DNA from: Nitrospira sp.
Lineage (GTDB): Bacteria > Nitrospirota > Nitrospiria > Nitrospirales > Nitrospiraceae
Assembly (NCBI GenBank): GCA_024998565.1
Contig: JACOEM010000015.1
Coordinates: forward strand, 19,903-83,902
Reading direction: 5' to 3'
Length of the DNA: 64,000 bases
Shown piece after piece: positions 1 through 8,354 of the stretch (position 1 is its first letter; each line of letters opens with the position of its first letter). A model generated the notes under the pieces. It did not search any database. It was given only the letters and a program-made list of their open reading frames with translations, and was not told where the DNA came from. A program made the translations under genes and the position numbers.

Positions 1-1491
1 TCCACGGTACCAATTGTCGCGGGCGCTTGCCAAGTACTTGCGCAGCGCCCAGAGTTCGATATGGTCCCGAGCGGTCGGTCGAGCCTGGACATTCACCTGC
101 GGCTGGACGCTATTGCGCCAGGCGCCGTTGAGCATGTAGCCGACGTGCAGAAAGTTGGTCGGGAAAAAATTCTCGAATGTGTTGGCATTGCCGCCGCAAC
201 TGCGTGCCAGGTTTCCGCCGGGGGTCACACAATTGCTGTCGCCGTCTCCGGAGGCGTAGTCGAATCCGACGGCGACCCGTGGCTTCCAGCGATGGGTGTA
301 CCAGGTATAGCCGATCCACGTCCCGGAAGCCCAGGCATTGATCCTCAGATTGCGTTGATTGTCGAAATCGAATCCGTCCGCACTGCGGCCGAATTGGTAG
401 GCCGCTTCATGAGTGAAGTCCCAGTTGCCGTCTCGAAATTCAAGGCGGAGGCCGACCATATGCCGTAACTGAGAGGCCGATTTGGGTAAGTATTGGCCGG
501 GATTGGCCCGTTCAGGAAGGCGGTTCGAGTACAGGACATAGTAGGGCTCGACGATCATGCGAGGGATGTTGCGGAGTTGACTGTAGAGCACCACAAGATC
601 CACGTCGCTGCCCGCGTCGGTCGCATGTTGCGTGAGGGCCGGATTGCAGGTGGCCGAAGAGTTGGACTCCGGGCTGCACGTCAACAGGTTTGGCGCAAGG
701 CTTCCACCCGGGCTGGCCTGCCCCACGTCCGTTTCGGAATTTCGAAACCAGCCTAGTTTCGTATCGAAGGCGGCGGTCGCATAGCTCAACATGATGCCAT
801 CGTGCGAATAGCCGGTATTGGCCCAGTCGAAATGGCCGAAGAGTCGTTGGTTGCCGAAGACGACATACTGCCGGCCGATCTTGGCGCTGAACCCATCGAT
901 ACCGGCGAGGTTCCTGACCAGCACATAGCCGGCGCGAATGCCCAAACGGCATTGTCCAGCGAGCTGGATCCCACAGTTATGCGTGCTCGCGTCACCCCCT
1001 TGATTCCTTCCGGTGGGGTCCCCATTTCCCCCCCATGTGGCGGAGTCTTGTAGCTCGACATAAAAATTTACATTGGGGGAAGGATCATAGCCCAGGCCAA
1101 TGCGTGCCCACTGCTGGATGAAGAAATCGCCGGCAGGATGACCGCTATGAGCTCCGGTGCCGGACCCGAATTGATCGAGACTGTTGCAGGCGCCGGCGAT
1201 CGGGGGGCCGCCTCCAAAGCAGACGCCATGGCGCCATTCAGGTCTCACGCGGAGGTCTGCGCGCATCCAGACATGCTGGAGATCGAAGGACGACCCGAAA
1301 GGCGACGACACCGCTCCATCCGGTTCGAATCGAAGGCGCACGGGCGATGACGACAAGCCTGGTGAGGCAGGCCCATATCCGGCGCGTTCGCTTTCTGCCC
1401 ACACCGGGGACAAGACAAGGGTTGCGCCTGTGCTCTCAAGCAGGAGGACACATACCAGCAGGACGGTTCGCGTGAGCGTGGATCGTAACAT
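1..1491 (-). CDS. Alginate-export-like outer membrane porin, C-terminus cut by window edge
   Basis: An open frame runs from the ATG at 1491 to the left edge of the window without a stop (497 codons seen), so the C-terminus lies outside. The first 32 residues form a signal peptide (basic MLRSTLTRT, hydrophobic VLLVCVLLL, cleavage near PVWA-ES). The body alternates aromatic and polar residues as in beta-strands, with 'IQQWARIGLGYDPSPNVNFY' and 'AKIGRQYVVFGNQRLFGHFD', and resembles the alginate_export porin family (PF13372). It probably forms an outer-membrane beta-barrel; the substrate cannot be told from sequence. Cysteine pairs in the loops (CFGGGPPIAGAC, CNPALTQ) suggest disulphides. A TGA lies three codons before the ATG, which fixes the start; no strong ribosome-binding site is seen. 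Family assignment is from pattern recognition, not a search. Confidence 0.75.
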   Translation of the reverse strand, partial: MLRSTLTRTVLLVCVLLLESTGATLVLSPVWAESERAGYGPASPGLSSSPVRLRFEPDGAVSSPFGSSFDLQHVWMRADLRVRPEWRHGVCFGGGPPIAGACNSLDQFGSGTGAHSGHPAGDFFIQQWARIGLGYDPSPNVNFYVELQDSATWGGNGDPTGRNQGGDASTHNCGIQLAGQCRLGIRAGYVLVRNLAGIDGFSAKIGRQYVVFGNQRLFGHFDWANTGYSHDGIMLSYATAAFDTKLGWFRNSETDVGQASPGGSLAPNLLTCSPESNSSATCNPALTQHATDAGSDVDLVVLYSQLRNIPRMIVEPYYVLYSNRLPERANPGQYLPKSASQLRHMVGLRLEFRDGNWDFTHEAAYQFGRSADGFDFDNQRNLRINAWASGTWIGYTWYTHRWKPRVAVGFDYASGDGDSNCVTPGGNLARSCGGNANTFENFFPTNFLHVGYMLNGAWRNSVQPQVNVQARPTARDHIELWALRKYLASARDNWYRG

Positions 1492-1534
1492 CGAAGATCA
1501 TGGAGCATCGGAGTCCTCCATTCACTGGTGCGGG

Positions 1535-1575
1535 GCGGCGGGCCAACGGCCTCGGGCGGATGGCCGGCCCGCCGC
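1535..1575. repeat. 10-bp perfect inverted repeat between porin and secreted-protein genes
   Basis: GCGGCGGGCC at 1535-1544 pairs with GGCCCGCCGC at 1566-1575, with a 21-base loop containing a second GGCC pair. It lies downstream of the leftward gene at 1607-2098 and upstream of the porin. No U-run follows on either strand, so it is not a standard intrinsic terminator; it may be a processing or attenuation hairpin in a shared transcript. Confidence 0.5.
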
Positions 1576-1606
1576 AGATTCCACAGTTCGATGAAGCCAA
1601 TGGGGC

Positions 1607-2098
1607 TTAGAAAGCCATTGATGCTCGTTCTTCCATGTCCCGCATAAAGTCTTCGTGTTTCTTCACTTCATCGGCCCCCTTTGCCCGGATATGGCGATCG
1701 CGTGCGTGGTATTCATCCGGGGTGACGCGATAGCAGAAGTCCCACAAGGCGTCGGCGCTGTGCGCATCGATGCCCCCGACCCTGGCTTCCAGCATGACCA
1801 TGAGTTGGTTCACGCCGTCGTAGGTGGCTCGCCGGTTTCCCGTGCGGTACAGTTCGCGCACTTTGCGCATCTGCTCCACATAGGCCTCAAAGTTGCCCGG
1901 GAGCAGGCTTTTCTCAGCGAGTGTTTGGTAGGTCACAACCTGGCCCAGCAGCTCTTCCGCCCAAGAGGAAGACTTTTGACCGGTGCTCCAGGTCACCGGC
2001 TCAATGTTGTCGGCGGCCGCCTGGGTGGGTGCGGGGCCGAGTAAGGCCCAGCTGAAAGCCAGCACGATGGCGGAATAGGTTGTGGTGTGTCGTTTCAT
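1607..2098 (-). CDS. Secreted protein of unknown function, 163 aa
   Basis: I do not recognise the family. The start is the ATG at 2098 because a strong AAGGAGG lies just upstream; longer upstream in-frame sequence looks like non-coding leader. Residues 1-27 are a signal peptide (MKRHTTTYSAIVLAFSWALL, cleavage near TQAAA). The mature part is mostly helical and charged, with an internal stretch 'LPGNFEAYVEQMRKVRELY' and a C-terminal charged helix rich in K/E/R (about residues 125-160), and one Cys only ('WDFCYRVTP'). It is likely periplasmic. It faces away from the hydroxylase gene at 2487 and reads toward the porin, so the two leftward genes could share a transcript, with the inverted repeat at 1535-1575 between them. 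Confidence 0.7.
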   Translation of the reverse strand: MKRHTTTYSAIVLAFSWALLGPAPTQAAADNIEPVTWSTGQKSSSWAEELLGQVVTYQTLAEKSLLPGNFEAYVEQMRKVRELYRTGNRRATYDGVNQLMVMLEARVGGIDAHSADALWDFCYRVTPDEYHARDRHIRAKGADEVKKHEDFMRDMEERASMAF

Positions 2099-2486
2099 GT
2101 TGCCCTCCTCCTTGAGGTCTACCCGGCAGAAAGCGCCGGGGGATGGTGGTGTATGGTCAGCGAGATCATGGATTGCTCTTGGTAGAGCAATAGCCGTGCC
2201 CTTACGGGCGAATGGGGCGAAGATTGCCAACTCATTGAATTCGTGAGAAAAGGTAATGCAGGCGCATGGCGTGATGTGGGGTGCACCGTTTCTATTCACG
2301 GTGGCGGCGTGAAATAAAACGGTGCTGATCGTGGCCCGAGGCGTCGAAACGGGCAAGATACCCGTCGATCGGCATGCGGCAGGTCGCCGTCGAGAGCGGA
2401 GATGCGGAAAGTTACAAAGGGTTTCGCAACCGCTGAGGCTTTCGGTAGGGTAAGCCAAATGAGGCTTGAGAAGCGAACGGAGGCCT
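2099..2486. other. Divergent intergenic region with two dyads
   Basis: No convincing gene lies here. It separates the leftward secreted protein from the rightward hydroxylase. On the secreted-protein side are a hairpin CCCGGC-N7-GCCGGG (2122-2127/2135-2140), just before the ribosome-binding site, and a perfect dyad ATTGCTCT-TGGT-AGAGCAAT (2172-2191). The dyad has operator geometry, or could be a 5'-UTR tetraloop hairpin. On the hydroxylase side there is a promoter-like pair at 2423-2451. Confidence 0.5.
2423..2451 (+). promoter_or_regulatory. Candidate sigma70 promoter for the fatty acid hydroxylase gene
   Basis: TTCGCA (2423-2428), 17 bases, TAGGGT (2446-2451). A transcript starting near 2458 would have a leader of about 29 bases to the ATG at 2487. 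The boxes are only moderately close to consensus. Confidence 0.35.
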
Positions 2487-3212
2487 ATGGATAAGGCGCT
2501 GTATCCCTATCTGCTGTTCTGGAGTATCGGCCTGCTGTGTGTTTTCGCAGAGTGGCGATTTCCTGCGCGTCCGATCGCCTACCGGTCTGTATTCTGGCGG
2601 GATCTGATCGCGTTAGGTTTGTACAATGTCTCGTTCCTTGCCGTGGTACAGGCGACGGATCGGATTCCGATCCCGAACTATATGCCTGCGGCTCTGTACA
2701 GTCTGCCCACGGTCGTGAAGTTGGCCCTTTTCTATATCGCCGAAGATTTCGGGCTCTATTGGGTGCATCGGCTCATGCATACCAAGCCGGTGTGGCGCAT
2801 CCACCGGTGGCACCATTCCCCCACCTCCCTGTACTGGCTTGCTGGAATCCGTGCCACCATCCCACATATCGCTCTGTTCAACCTGACGTATATCGTTGCC
2901 CTTCCGTTGCTGCATGAGGCTTCGGCATGGGCATTTCAGGTGATCATGGTAGAGCACATTGTGCGGAACAATTGGATGCATCTGAATGTCACTTGGAGAT
3001 CGTCCTGGCTGGAATGGGTGTTTGTGACCCCGCGCTACCATCAGATCCATCACAGCACTGATCCCGCTCATCAACGGGCCAATCTAGGCGCGTTGCTCAC
3101 GATTTGGGACCGGCTGTTCGGAACCTATTACAATCCGGACGATGTCAAAGGTGAATTGTCGTTTGGCCTGGTCGAACGGGTCCCGCCGGTGAGACTGGTT
3201 ATCGGATTGTAA
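2487..3212 (+). CDS. Fatty acid hydroxylase / sterol desaturase superfamily membrane protein
   Basis: A 241-residue integral membrane di-iron enzyme. The three histidine clusters of the FA_hydroxylase family are present: HRLMH near residue 96, HRWHHS near residue 106, and HQIHHS near residue 190, separated by hydrophobic helices. Such enzymes hydroxylate or desaturate lipid or sterol-like substrates using oxygen; the substrate is not predictable, though the window also carries squalene genes (hpnD/hpnE), so a hopanoid or membrane lipid is possible. The ATG at 2487 follows GGAGG with short spacing; an in-frame TTG at 2466 would add seven residues. The gene stands alone, divergent from the secreted protein upstream and followed by a glycosyltransferase 136 bases later. 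Confidence 0.85.
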   Translation: MDKALYPYLLFWSIGLLCVFAEWRFPARPIAYRSVFWRDLIALGLYNVSFLAVVQATDRIPIPNYMPAALYSLPTVVKLALFYIAEDFGLYWVHRLMHTKPVWRIHRWHHSPTSLYWLAGIRATIPHIALFNLTYIVALPLLHEASAWAFQVIMVEHIVRNNWMHLNVTWRSSWLEWVFVTPRYHQIHHSTDPAHQRANLGALLTIWDRLFGTYYNPDDVKGELSFGLVERVPPVRLVIGL

Positions 3213-3348
3213 GCGTACCATTGTGTCGAACGCGCGTCGCTGTCATCTTTGAGCTGGTTCTTGGTCTGATAGACAAAGTCTGGCGCCGACTAGGGTCGGG
3301 GCCGGCAGGTATCTCTGATGCTTTGCGCAAGCCATTGAGAGGGGAGTA

Positions 3349-4443
3349 GTGCAAGGACCTGTCCTTTCCATCATCGTTCCGACATTTAACGAACGGGACA
3401 ATATCCCCCGGCTAGTGGAGGCCCTGGACGTCGGCCTGATTGGGGTCGAGTGGGAACTTATCGTTGTCGATGACGACTCTCCGGATCAGACTGCCGCAGT
3501 CGTGCGCGCGCAGGCCTGTGCTAACCATCGGGTACGTTGTCTCCATCGGATCGGACGCCGAGGGTTGTCCTCAGCTTGTATTGAAGGGATGTTGTCGAGT
3601 TCCGCACCGGTCGTGGCCGTGATGGACGGTGACCTTCAGCACGACGAGCGATTGCTTCCCGACATGCTCAAGGCCGTATTGCAGGATGGGTACGACATCG
3701 TGATCGGGAGCCGGTACATGGCGGGTGGCAGCATCGGCGAGTGGGACGGCATGCGGGCCTTCACCAGTCGGTGGGCTACGCGATTGAGTCGCCCACTGGT
3801 GCCTGCCGGATTGACGGACCCGATGAGCGGATTTTTTGCCATGCGCAGAGAGGTGTTCGACCGGGTGGTCAGACGGACGTCCGGGATGGGTTTTAAACTC
3901 CTGCTGGATGTGTTGGCCTCGTCACCGCGGCCGTTGCGGTTCCTAGAACTACCGTATGAATTCAGGTTGAGACAAGCCGGGGAAAGCAAGCTCGATAGTC
4001 AGGTGGCGTGGGATTACGTCATGCTGCTGCTTGATAAGTCCATCGGCCGGTTTGTGCCTGTGCGCCTGGTGACATTTTGCCTCGTGGGGGGCTCCGGCGT
4101 CCTGATCCACTTCAGTGTGCTGTGGGTGTTGTATCGCTGGTTGGCGATGCCCTTTGCCTGGGGCCAGGGTGTTGCCACCTTGCTCGCGATGACGAGTAAT
4201 TTCATCTTGAACAACGTGATTACCTATCGGGACCAGCGGCTACGAGGGTGGCAGTGGTTGCGAGGGTGGGTATCGTTTGTTCTGGCGTGTAGTCTTGGCG
4301 CTGTCGGAAATGTGGGGGTCGCGTCCTATCTGTTCACTCAGCAATTTCATTGGGGATTGTCCGCCCTGGCAGGCATTCTTGTGGGGACGGTATGGAATTA
4401 TGCCGTCACCTCGTCCTACACCTGGAACGTCAAGGCCCGGTGA
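3349..4443 (+). CDS. GT2 polyprenol-phosphate sugar transferase fused to GtrA membrane domain
   Basis: Residues 1-230 are a family-2 glycosyltransferase of the dolichol-phosphate mannose synthase type: N-terminal 'SIIVPTFNERDNIP', the acidic 'VVDDDSPD' near residue 40 and the DxD-type 'MDGDLQHDE' near residue 92, then 'GSRYMAGGS'. Residues 235-364 hold four hydrophobic segments of the GtrA family ('FCLVGGSGVLIHFSVLW', 'SNFILNNVITYRD'). It probably transfers a hexose from a nucleotide sugar to polyprenyl phosphate at the cytoplasmic face, with the GtrA part helping flip or anchor it. The start is a GTG behind GAGGGGAG. The 3' end overlaps the convergent membrane-protein gene by 14 bases; that gene could be a GT-C enzyme using the lipid-linked sugar, but this is inference. 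Confidence 0.85.
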   Translation: MQGPVLSIIVPTFNERDNIPRLVEALDVGLIGVEWELIVVDDDSPDQTAAVVRAQACANHRVRCLHRIGRRGLSSACIEGMLSSSAPVVAVMDGDLQHDERLLPDMLKAVLQDGYDIVIGSRYMAGGSIGEWDGMRAFTSRWATRLSRPLVPAGLTDPMSGFFAMRREVFDRVVRRTSGMGFKLLLDVLASSPRPLRFLELPYEFRLRQAGESKLDSQVAWDYVMLLLDKSIGRFVPVRLVTFCLVGGSGVLIHFSVLWVLYRWLAMPFAWGQGVATLLAMTSNFILNNVITYRDQRLRGWQWLRGWVSFVLACSLGAVGNVGVASYLFTQQFHWGLSALAGILVGTVWNYAVTSSYTWNVKAR

Positions 4444-6109
4444 GCAATCGGGACTGCCCTGCCGGCTGTGTGCTAGGGCCTCTTCCGGTACGATAAAACT
4501 GGAACTCGTCTCCTGAGCCGAACGGAACAAAGTCGGGAGGAGGAGGAGGGCGCAGGCGTTGGGTGCGTCGGACGACCACGTAGTCATACTGGGTGCGGAG
4601 CTGGTCCCAGGGAATCGGCGCCGCGCGAAAGAGGAATTCCTCTACTGTCAGCAGTCCATGGACTGCCGGCGTGAGTCGCACCGGTTGTTGGCCCGGTGCG
4701 GCGAAGAGATTCGAAACGAAGACCGACCGCCGGATGACTCCCCAGCAGGACAGGTTGACCATGGGCATGGGCTCGGGGATCTGGCCTTCTCTCGGAGACC
4801 AGTTGTCATAGGAGGCCATTTTGATGGCCGACAGTAGGCGCGCTCCTTCCGGCAGCTGATCAAGGGTCTGTCTGAACTGTCGGTAGTGGTGTGCCGTGTT
4901 CTGCCAGTGCTCGGTGATGTAGCCCATCCTCACCGCGAATACCGTGCTCAGGGCCAGTGCCACCGGAAGAAGCCATCCTCGGCTGGTTTCGCGCCAATCC
5001 GAACTCGCCACGGTGAGTAAGACGAAGACGATCGGCATTCGTATATCGACCACCGCGGTCGTGCCGATCGTATTGGGCATCGCCATGGCGGCCAGCGCGG
5101 TTGCGCCGAGGGGGAGAAACATCGGCGGCAGGATCGAGCAACGTCGCCGCACCAGCCCGATGCCGACCAGCCCGACCAGCATGAGGACGGTGATGCGATC
5201 CAAGATCCGGTGCTCGGTTCGGATGGTCCCCTTCAGGGCTTCGAGTTTTGTTGCGGGAGGAAGAAAAGTGATGAGCGGGGGCGGGGGAGACCCTCTGAGC
5301 CACAAGGGATAGTCTTCGGGGGCTACTTTGAAGGTCGGGGTCAGTGTCAGGAGGATGAGTGGAATGATGAGTGCCGGAGCGGCCTTCCAGCGGGCGGCGC
5401 CGGCGGGTTGAACGGCCTCGTGTCGCAGACGCCACCAGAGAGAGAGCTCATAGGTCGAGACGATCAGGGCGAAGCTGCCGAATGCGAAGAGATGGGCGAA
5501 CAACAAAATCGCGGCAATAAGCGAAAACAACGGCATGACCAGGAGTGCGGAACGACTGCGGAGCCTGACCCACAGGGCGCAGGCGAACAGAGCCAGTCCG
5601 AGCCCAAAGAGATAGTTGAGGAAGCCCCACAGGAAGACGCTGTTATAGAGAAAGAAAAATGCCAGGAGCGGCCAGGGCGACCAGCGTCTATGCAGGGCAG
5701 CGTGCAGCGCCATTGTGCCACCCGCCAGCAGAGCGAATGTGAGCGCGATGAACACCTTGCCTGCCTGTTCAGTCGACATGATTCGGGTGAGCGGCGGCAC
5801 CACCAGGTCCATCGAAAGGTTGGGAAGCAGGTCCCAGTGGATGTCATAGTATTGGCGAAGCCAGGGTGAATGCCCGCCATCGGCGAGGATGTGCATGCGG
5901 GCCAGGTGATTGGGATAGTCTACGAGCGGCGGGATCTCAACTGTCATCAACGGGACCAGCGCGATGCACAGTAGAGCGAAGGCGGCGCCGAGGATGCCGA
6001 ATGCAGTGCTCTTGTCAGGTGATGAGTTCGCGGTGGTCCTCCTTGAAAAACCCGTTGCCTGACTTGTTGTAACCAAGCGGGCGCCGGAAGGCAAGAATCC
6101 AACCATCAC
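4430..6109 (-). CDS. Polytopic membrane protein, possible GT-C-type glycosyltransferase
   Basis: About 559 residues with a hydrophobic N-terminal helix (ILGAAFALLCIALVPLMTV) followed by an acidic loop 'PLVDYPNHLARM', then roughly ten membrane segments and a soluble C-terminal domain of about 150 residues. The layout, with an Asp-containing first periplasmic loop, recalls GT-C fold glycosyltransferases of the PMT/ArnT kind, but I cannot name a family. The frame opens with GTG-ATG (6109/6106); no strong ribosome-binding site is present, so the start is uncertain. It converges on and overlaps the GT2-GtrA gene, consistent with a donor/transferase pair, although the convergent orientation means they are not co-transcribed. 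Confidence 0.65.
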   Translation of the reverse strand: MMVGFLPSGARLVTTSQATGFSRRTTANSSPDKSTAFGILGAAFALLCIALVPLMTVEIPPLVDYPNHLARMHILADGGHSPWLRQYYDIHWDLLPNLSMDLVVPPLTRIMSTEQAGKVFIALTFALLAGGTMALHAALHRRWSPWPLLAFFFLYNSVFLWGFLNYLFGLGLALFACALWVRLRSRSALLVMPLFSLIAAILLFAHLFAFGSFALIVSTYELSLWWRLRHEAVQPAGAARWKAAPALIIPLILLTLTPTFKVAPEDYPLWLRGSPPPPLITFLPPATKLEALKGTIRTEHRILDRITVLMLVGLVGIGLVRRRCSILPPMFLPLGATALAAMAMPNTIGTTAVVDIRMPIVFVLLTVASSDWRETSRGWLLPVALALSTVFAVRMGYITEHWQNTAHHYRQFRQTLDQLPEGARLLSAIKMASYDNWSPREGQIPEPMPMVNLSCWGVIRRSVFVSNLFAAPGQQPVRLTPAVHGLLTVEEFLFRAAPIPWDQLRTQYDYVVVRRTQRLRPPPPPDFVPFGSGDEFQFYRTGRGPSTQPAGQSRLLTGP

Positions 6110-6142
6110 TGGTTTGGGAGGATTGTCGGAACCGATGCGTGG

Positions 6143-7393
6143 TTATTTGGCGGCAGTCTCGCCGAGACTCACAAATTGCTTTCGAAACCCGACGACCTTC
6201 GCGAGATAGTCGCGGGTCTCCTGATAGGGGAGTCCGGTACGGAGGCGGTCATAGAGTGCGGCCGGTTGCAATCCGTTGATCTGCTGCAACGCGTTCCGTT
6301 GGTCCTTGGAAAATGTCTTGAACACGTTGCCGGCGCCGGTGTTATAGGCTGAGATCACGCAGTATTCACGCGAGACCAGGTCGGTGACATCGTCCAATTG
6401 GGCGTACGTCAGCACGTTAAGATAGGCCGTGCCCAATTCGATGTTGTTGTCCGGATCGAAGAGGTAGTCGCGCGAGGGCGCCTTGTCCTCACCTTTTGCT
6501 TTGCGGTACGCATCCCGTCCTCCGCTGGTGGGGACCAATTGCATCAATCCGTACGCCGGCGCAGAACTGACGGCAAAGGGATTGAAGTTACTCTCGGTGC
6601 GGATAATGGCAAAGACAAGGCTGGGACTGATCTGGTAGCGCTCCGCAAACTGTCCGACGACTGCGCGGTATTTCTCCGCCTGTTTATGCGAGAAATTCGT
6701 GACCATCGAGATGTTGACCATGTGAGCGGTTTTCGGTCCCTCTTCTTGCTCGACCTTCCGGGTGGTCGTGCTCTTGGAGAGGAGTGTGTCGGCGAACTGC
6801 TCCGCCTCCGCAGGGGTGCGCACGGGCTTGCCGGACTGGTCCAACACGAGGCCCAGGAGATACGGTTCCTTCTCGCTGGTCAGGGTGATTTCTTTATCCG
6901 TAAATAGATCGACGCTCCGAGGATCGTTGGGAGTGAGGAGGGTGGTGACGACGGCATTCTTCAGGCTGGCCCGCGGATCTTTCTCGTCAAGCGTCTCGAT
7001 CAGGATATTGCCCGCATCGAAATCCACGATGGCGCGACTGCGGTAATTCTGCGTGTATTTCACATATTTCTTCTGCTCGGGCAGTTTCACTTCCTTGGTG
7101 CCCCACTTTTTCCCGACTTCTCCGGTCAACGCCGCCATGAGCGCTTGGAAGTCCCGCTGGATCGAGCGAAGGTCCCGCAACAGGGCTTGGGGGTCCCGTC
7201 CATAATTCTCGACGCGCCGCCTGGCGATTTCAGCCGGATCCTTGCCGCCGACGATATCCAGGACGGTTCTTCCTGTGCTGCTGCCGACAGCCCGTTCGGC
7301 GGCGCCGAGCATTTTGTCGGTTGTTTCGCAGCCCGAAAAGAGGGCAGGGATGGAGAGACTCAGCAGCAGGAGGGGCATTCGTCGAAGAGGCAT
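6143..7393 (-). CDS. mltC: MltC-like membrane-bound lytic murein transglycosylase (lipoprotein)
   Basis: 416 residues. The N-terminus has a lipobox (LFSGC, Cys22), so it is likely an outer-membrane lipoprotein. An MltC N-terminal domain (DUF3393) occupies about residues 60-230. The C-terminal SLT domain has the catalytic Glu267 in 'IIRTESNFNP', then 'YGLMQLVP' and 'AYNTGAGNV', as in family-1 lytic transglycosylases that cleave peptidoglycan to 1,6-anhydro products. The first ATG lies six bases after a TATACT -10 box with no ribosome-binding site, so translation may be leaderless; Met6 (7378) is an alternative start that keeps the signal peptide. It is divergent from mlaC. Confidence 0.88.
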   Translation of the reverse strand: MPLRRMPLLLLSLSIPALFSGCETTDKMLGAAERAVGSSTGRTVLDIVGGKDPAEIARRRVENYGRDPQALLRDLRSIQRDFQALMAALTGEVGKKWGTKEVKLPEQKKYVKYTQNYRSRAIVDFDAGNILIETLDEKDPRASLKNAVVTTLLTPNDPRSVDLFTDKEITLTSEKEPYLLGLVLDQSGKPVRTPAEAEQFADTLLSKSTTTRKVEQEEGPKTAHMVNISMVTNFSHKQAEKYRAVVGQFAERYQISPSLVFAIIRTESNFNPFAVSSAPAYGLMQLVPTSGGRDAYRKAKGEDKAPSRDYLFDPDNNIELGTAYLNVLTYAQLDDVTDLVSREYCVISAYNTGAGNVFKTFSKDQRNALQQINGLQPAALYDRLRTGLPYQETRDYLAKVVGFRKQFVSLGETAAK

Positions 7394-7399
7394 GGCGCG

Positions 7400-7428
7400 A
7401 GTATACCGAAGGTGCCACAGAGAGGAAA
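7400..7428 (-). promoter_or_regulatory. Sigma70-type promoter for the mltC-like gene, predicted leaderless
   Basis: On the minus strand: TTTCCT (7428-7423), 17 bases, TATACT (7405-7400). The ATG at 7393 follows the -10 box after six bases, so transcription would begin at or next to the start codon. Confidence 0.6.
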
Positions 7429-7527
7429 ATAAAATCTCTCAATGGCGCGCCACTACCGTTCGGCGCAATAGCCGGCTCCTTCAGTATCTGATCTTTTGGC
7501 GGTTGAAACACAGGTATATCCACGCGC

Positions 7528-7557
7528 TTGACGCTCGGTTTTGACGGCCGGTACCAT
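7528..7557 (+). promoter_or_regulatory. Sigma70-type promoter for mlaC
   Basis: TTGACG (7528-7533), 18 bases, TACCAT (7552-7557). It gives a leader of about 32 bases carrying the GGAAGG ribosome-binding site before the ATG at 7596. Confidence 0.5.
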
Positions 7558-7595
7558 AAACGATTATTGGCAGAAGTTATTGGAAGGCAGAACGT

Positions 7596-8243
7596 ATGAA
7601 CCAGAGATTTATCGGCCTGAGCCATCCTTGTCCCTCGATTTCGAGGTCCGTCCGGGGCTTGATACTGTGTCTGCTCGCTGTGATGTTGGTGGTATCCAGC
7701 CATGCCGCCTCTTCGTGGGCAGAACAGACGCCGACGGAGGTCGTCGAGCGCACGATGAAGGACATGTTGTATATCCTGACGGAGTTGAAAGATGCGAGCC
7801 GCTCTGCGCAGCGTCAGTGGGAAATTGAGCAGGTGGTTCGGCGGGTCTTCAACTATGAAGAAATGGCCGGACGGTCGCTGGGCGAGACCGGGATCAAGTC
7901 GAATGCCGCAGAGCGACGGCAGTTTGTGCGGCTCTTTGTGCAGGTGTTACGCGACGATCTGGCGGATCATCTGCGAGATTATTCTGCGGCCCAAGTGGTC
8001 TTTCTCGCTGAAGGAACCGGTGCAGACGGGGCACAGGTCATGATTGCGCCTGCCGGCGAGGAAGTCGACACACGGATCGAATTTGAAGTAGTTCGGCGAT
8101 CCGGAGCTTGGCTTGTTAATGATATCAGCATCGACGGCGCCAGCATCATGGCGAAGTATCAGGCGCAGTTTACGCGTATCCTTCGCGAGGGCTCTTTTTC
8201 CGATCTCATGGAATACCTCACACAGAAGGCAGTCATTGCCTAA
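7596..8243 (+). CDS. mlaC: MlaC-family periplasmic phospholipid carrier
   Basis: 215 residues. The first 43 residues are a long signal peptide (hydrophobic LILCLLAVMLVVSSHAA, cleavage near SWAEQ). The rest matches the MlaC / toluene-tolerance Ttg2D family: 'VVRRVFNYEEMAGRSLG' near residue 83, 'RRQFVRLFVQVLRDDLADHL' near 107, and the C-terminal 'VNDISIDGASIMAKYQAQF'. MlaC proteins shuttle phospholipids between the inner-membrane MlaFEDB complex and an outer-membrane partner. Here the gene stands alone, about 14 kb from the mlaE-mlaF-mlaD operon at 22.2 kb, under its own promoter. The ATG follows GGAAGG with nine-base spacing. Confidence 0.85.
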   Translation: MNQRFIGLSHPCPSISRSVRGLILCLLAVMLVVSSHAASSWAEQTPTEVVERTMKDMLYILTELKDASRSAQRQWEIEQVVRRVFNYEEMAGRSLGETGIKSNAAERRQFVRLFVQVLRDDLADHLRDYSAAQVVFLAEGTGADGAQVMIAPAGEEVDTRIEFEVVRRSGAWLVNDISIDGASIMAKYQAQFTRILREGSFSDLMEYLTQKAVIA

Positions 8244-8354
8244 ACGCTCGACATCGTGATGCCTGCGCCGTCAGCCCTTTCCTTCGGCTTGTAGCCGGTT
8301 CATATCATTCGGATGTTCCACAATTGCCTTCCTCATGGCGCGGCTCGCTGGTTT

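Noticed and set aside
2466..2486. Upstream TTG start for the hydroxylase gene
   Set aside because: The ATG at 2487 has a better start codon; the seven extra residues are basic and not part of the membrane fold. It cannot be fully excluded.
5210..5869. A 219-residue plus-strand frame opposite the polytopic membrane protein
   Set aside because: Antisense to membrane helices, rich in E/G/R/Q as expected for a shadow of hydrophobic codons.
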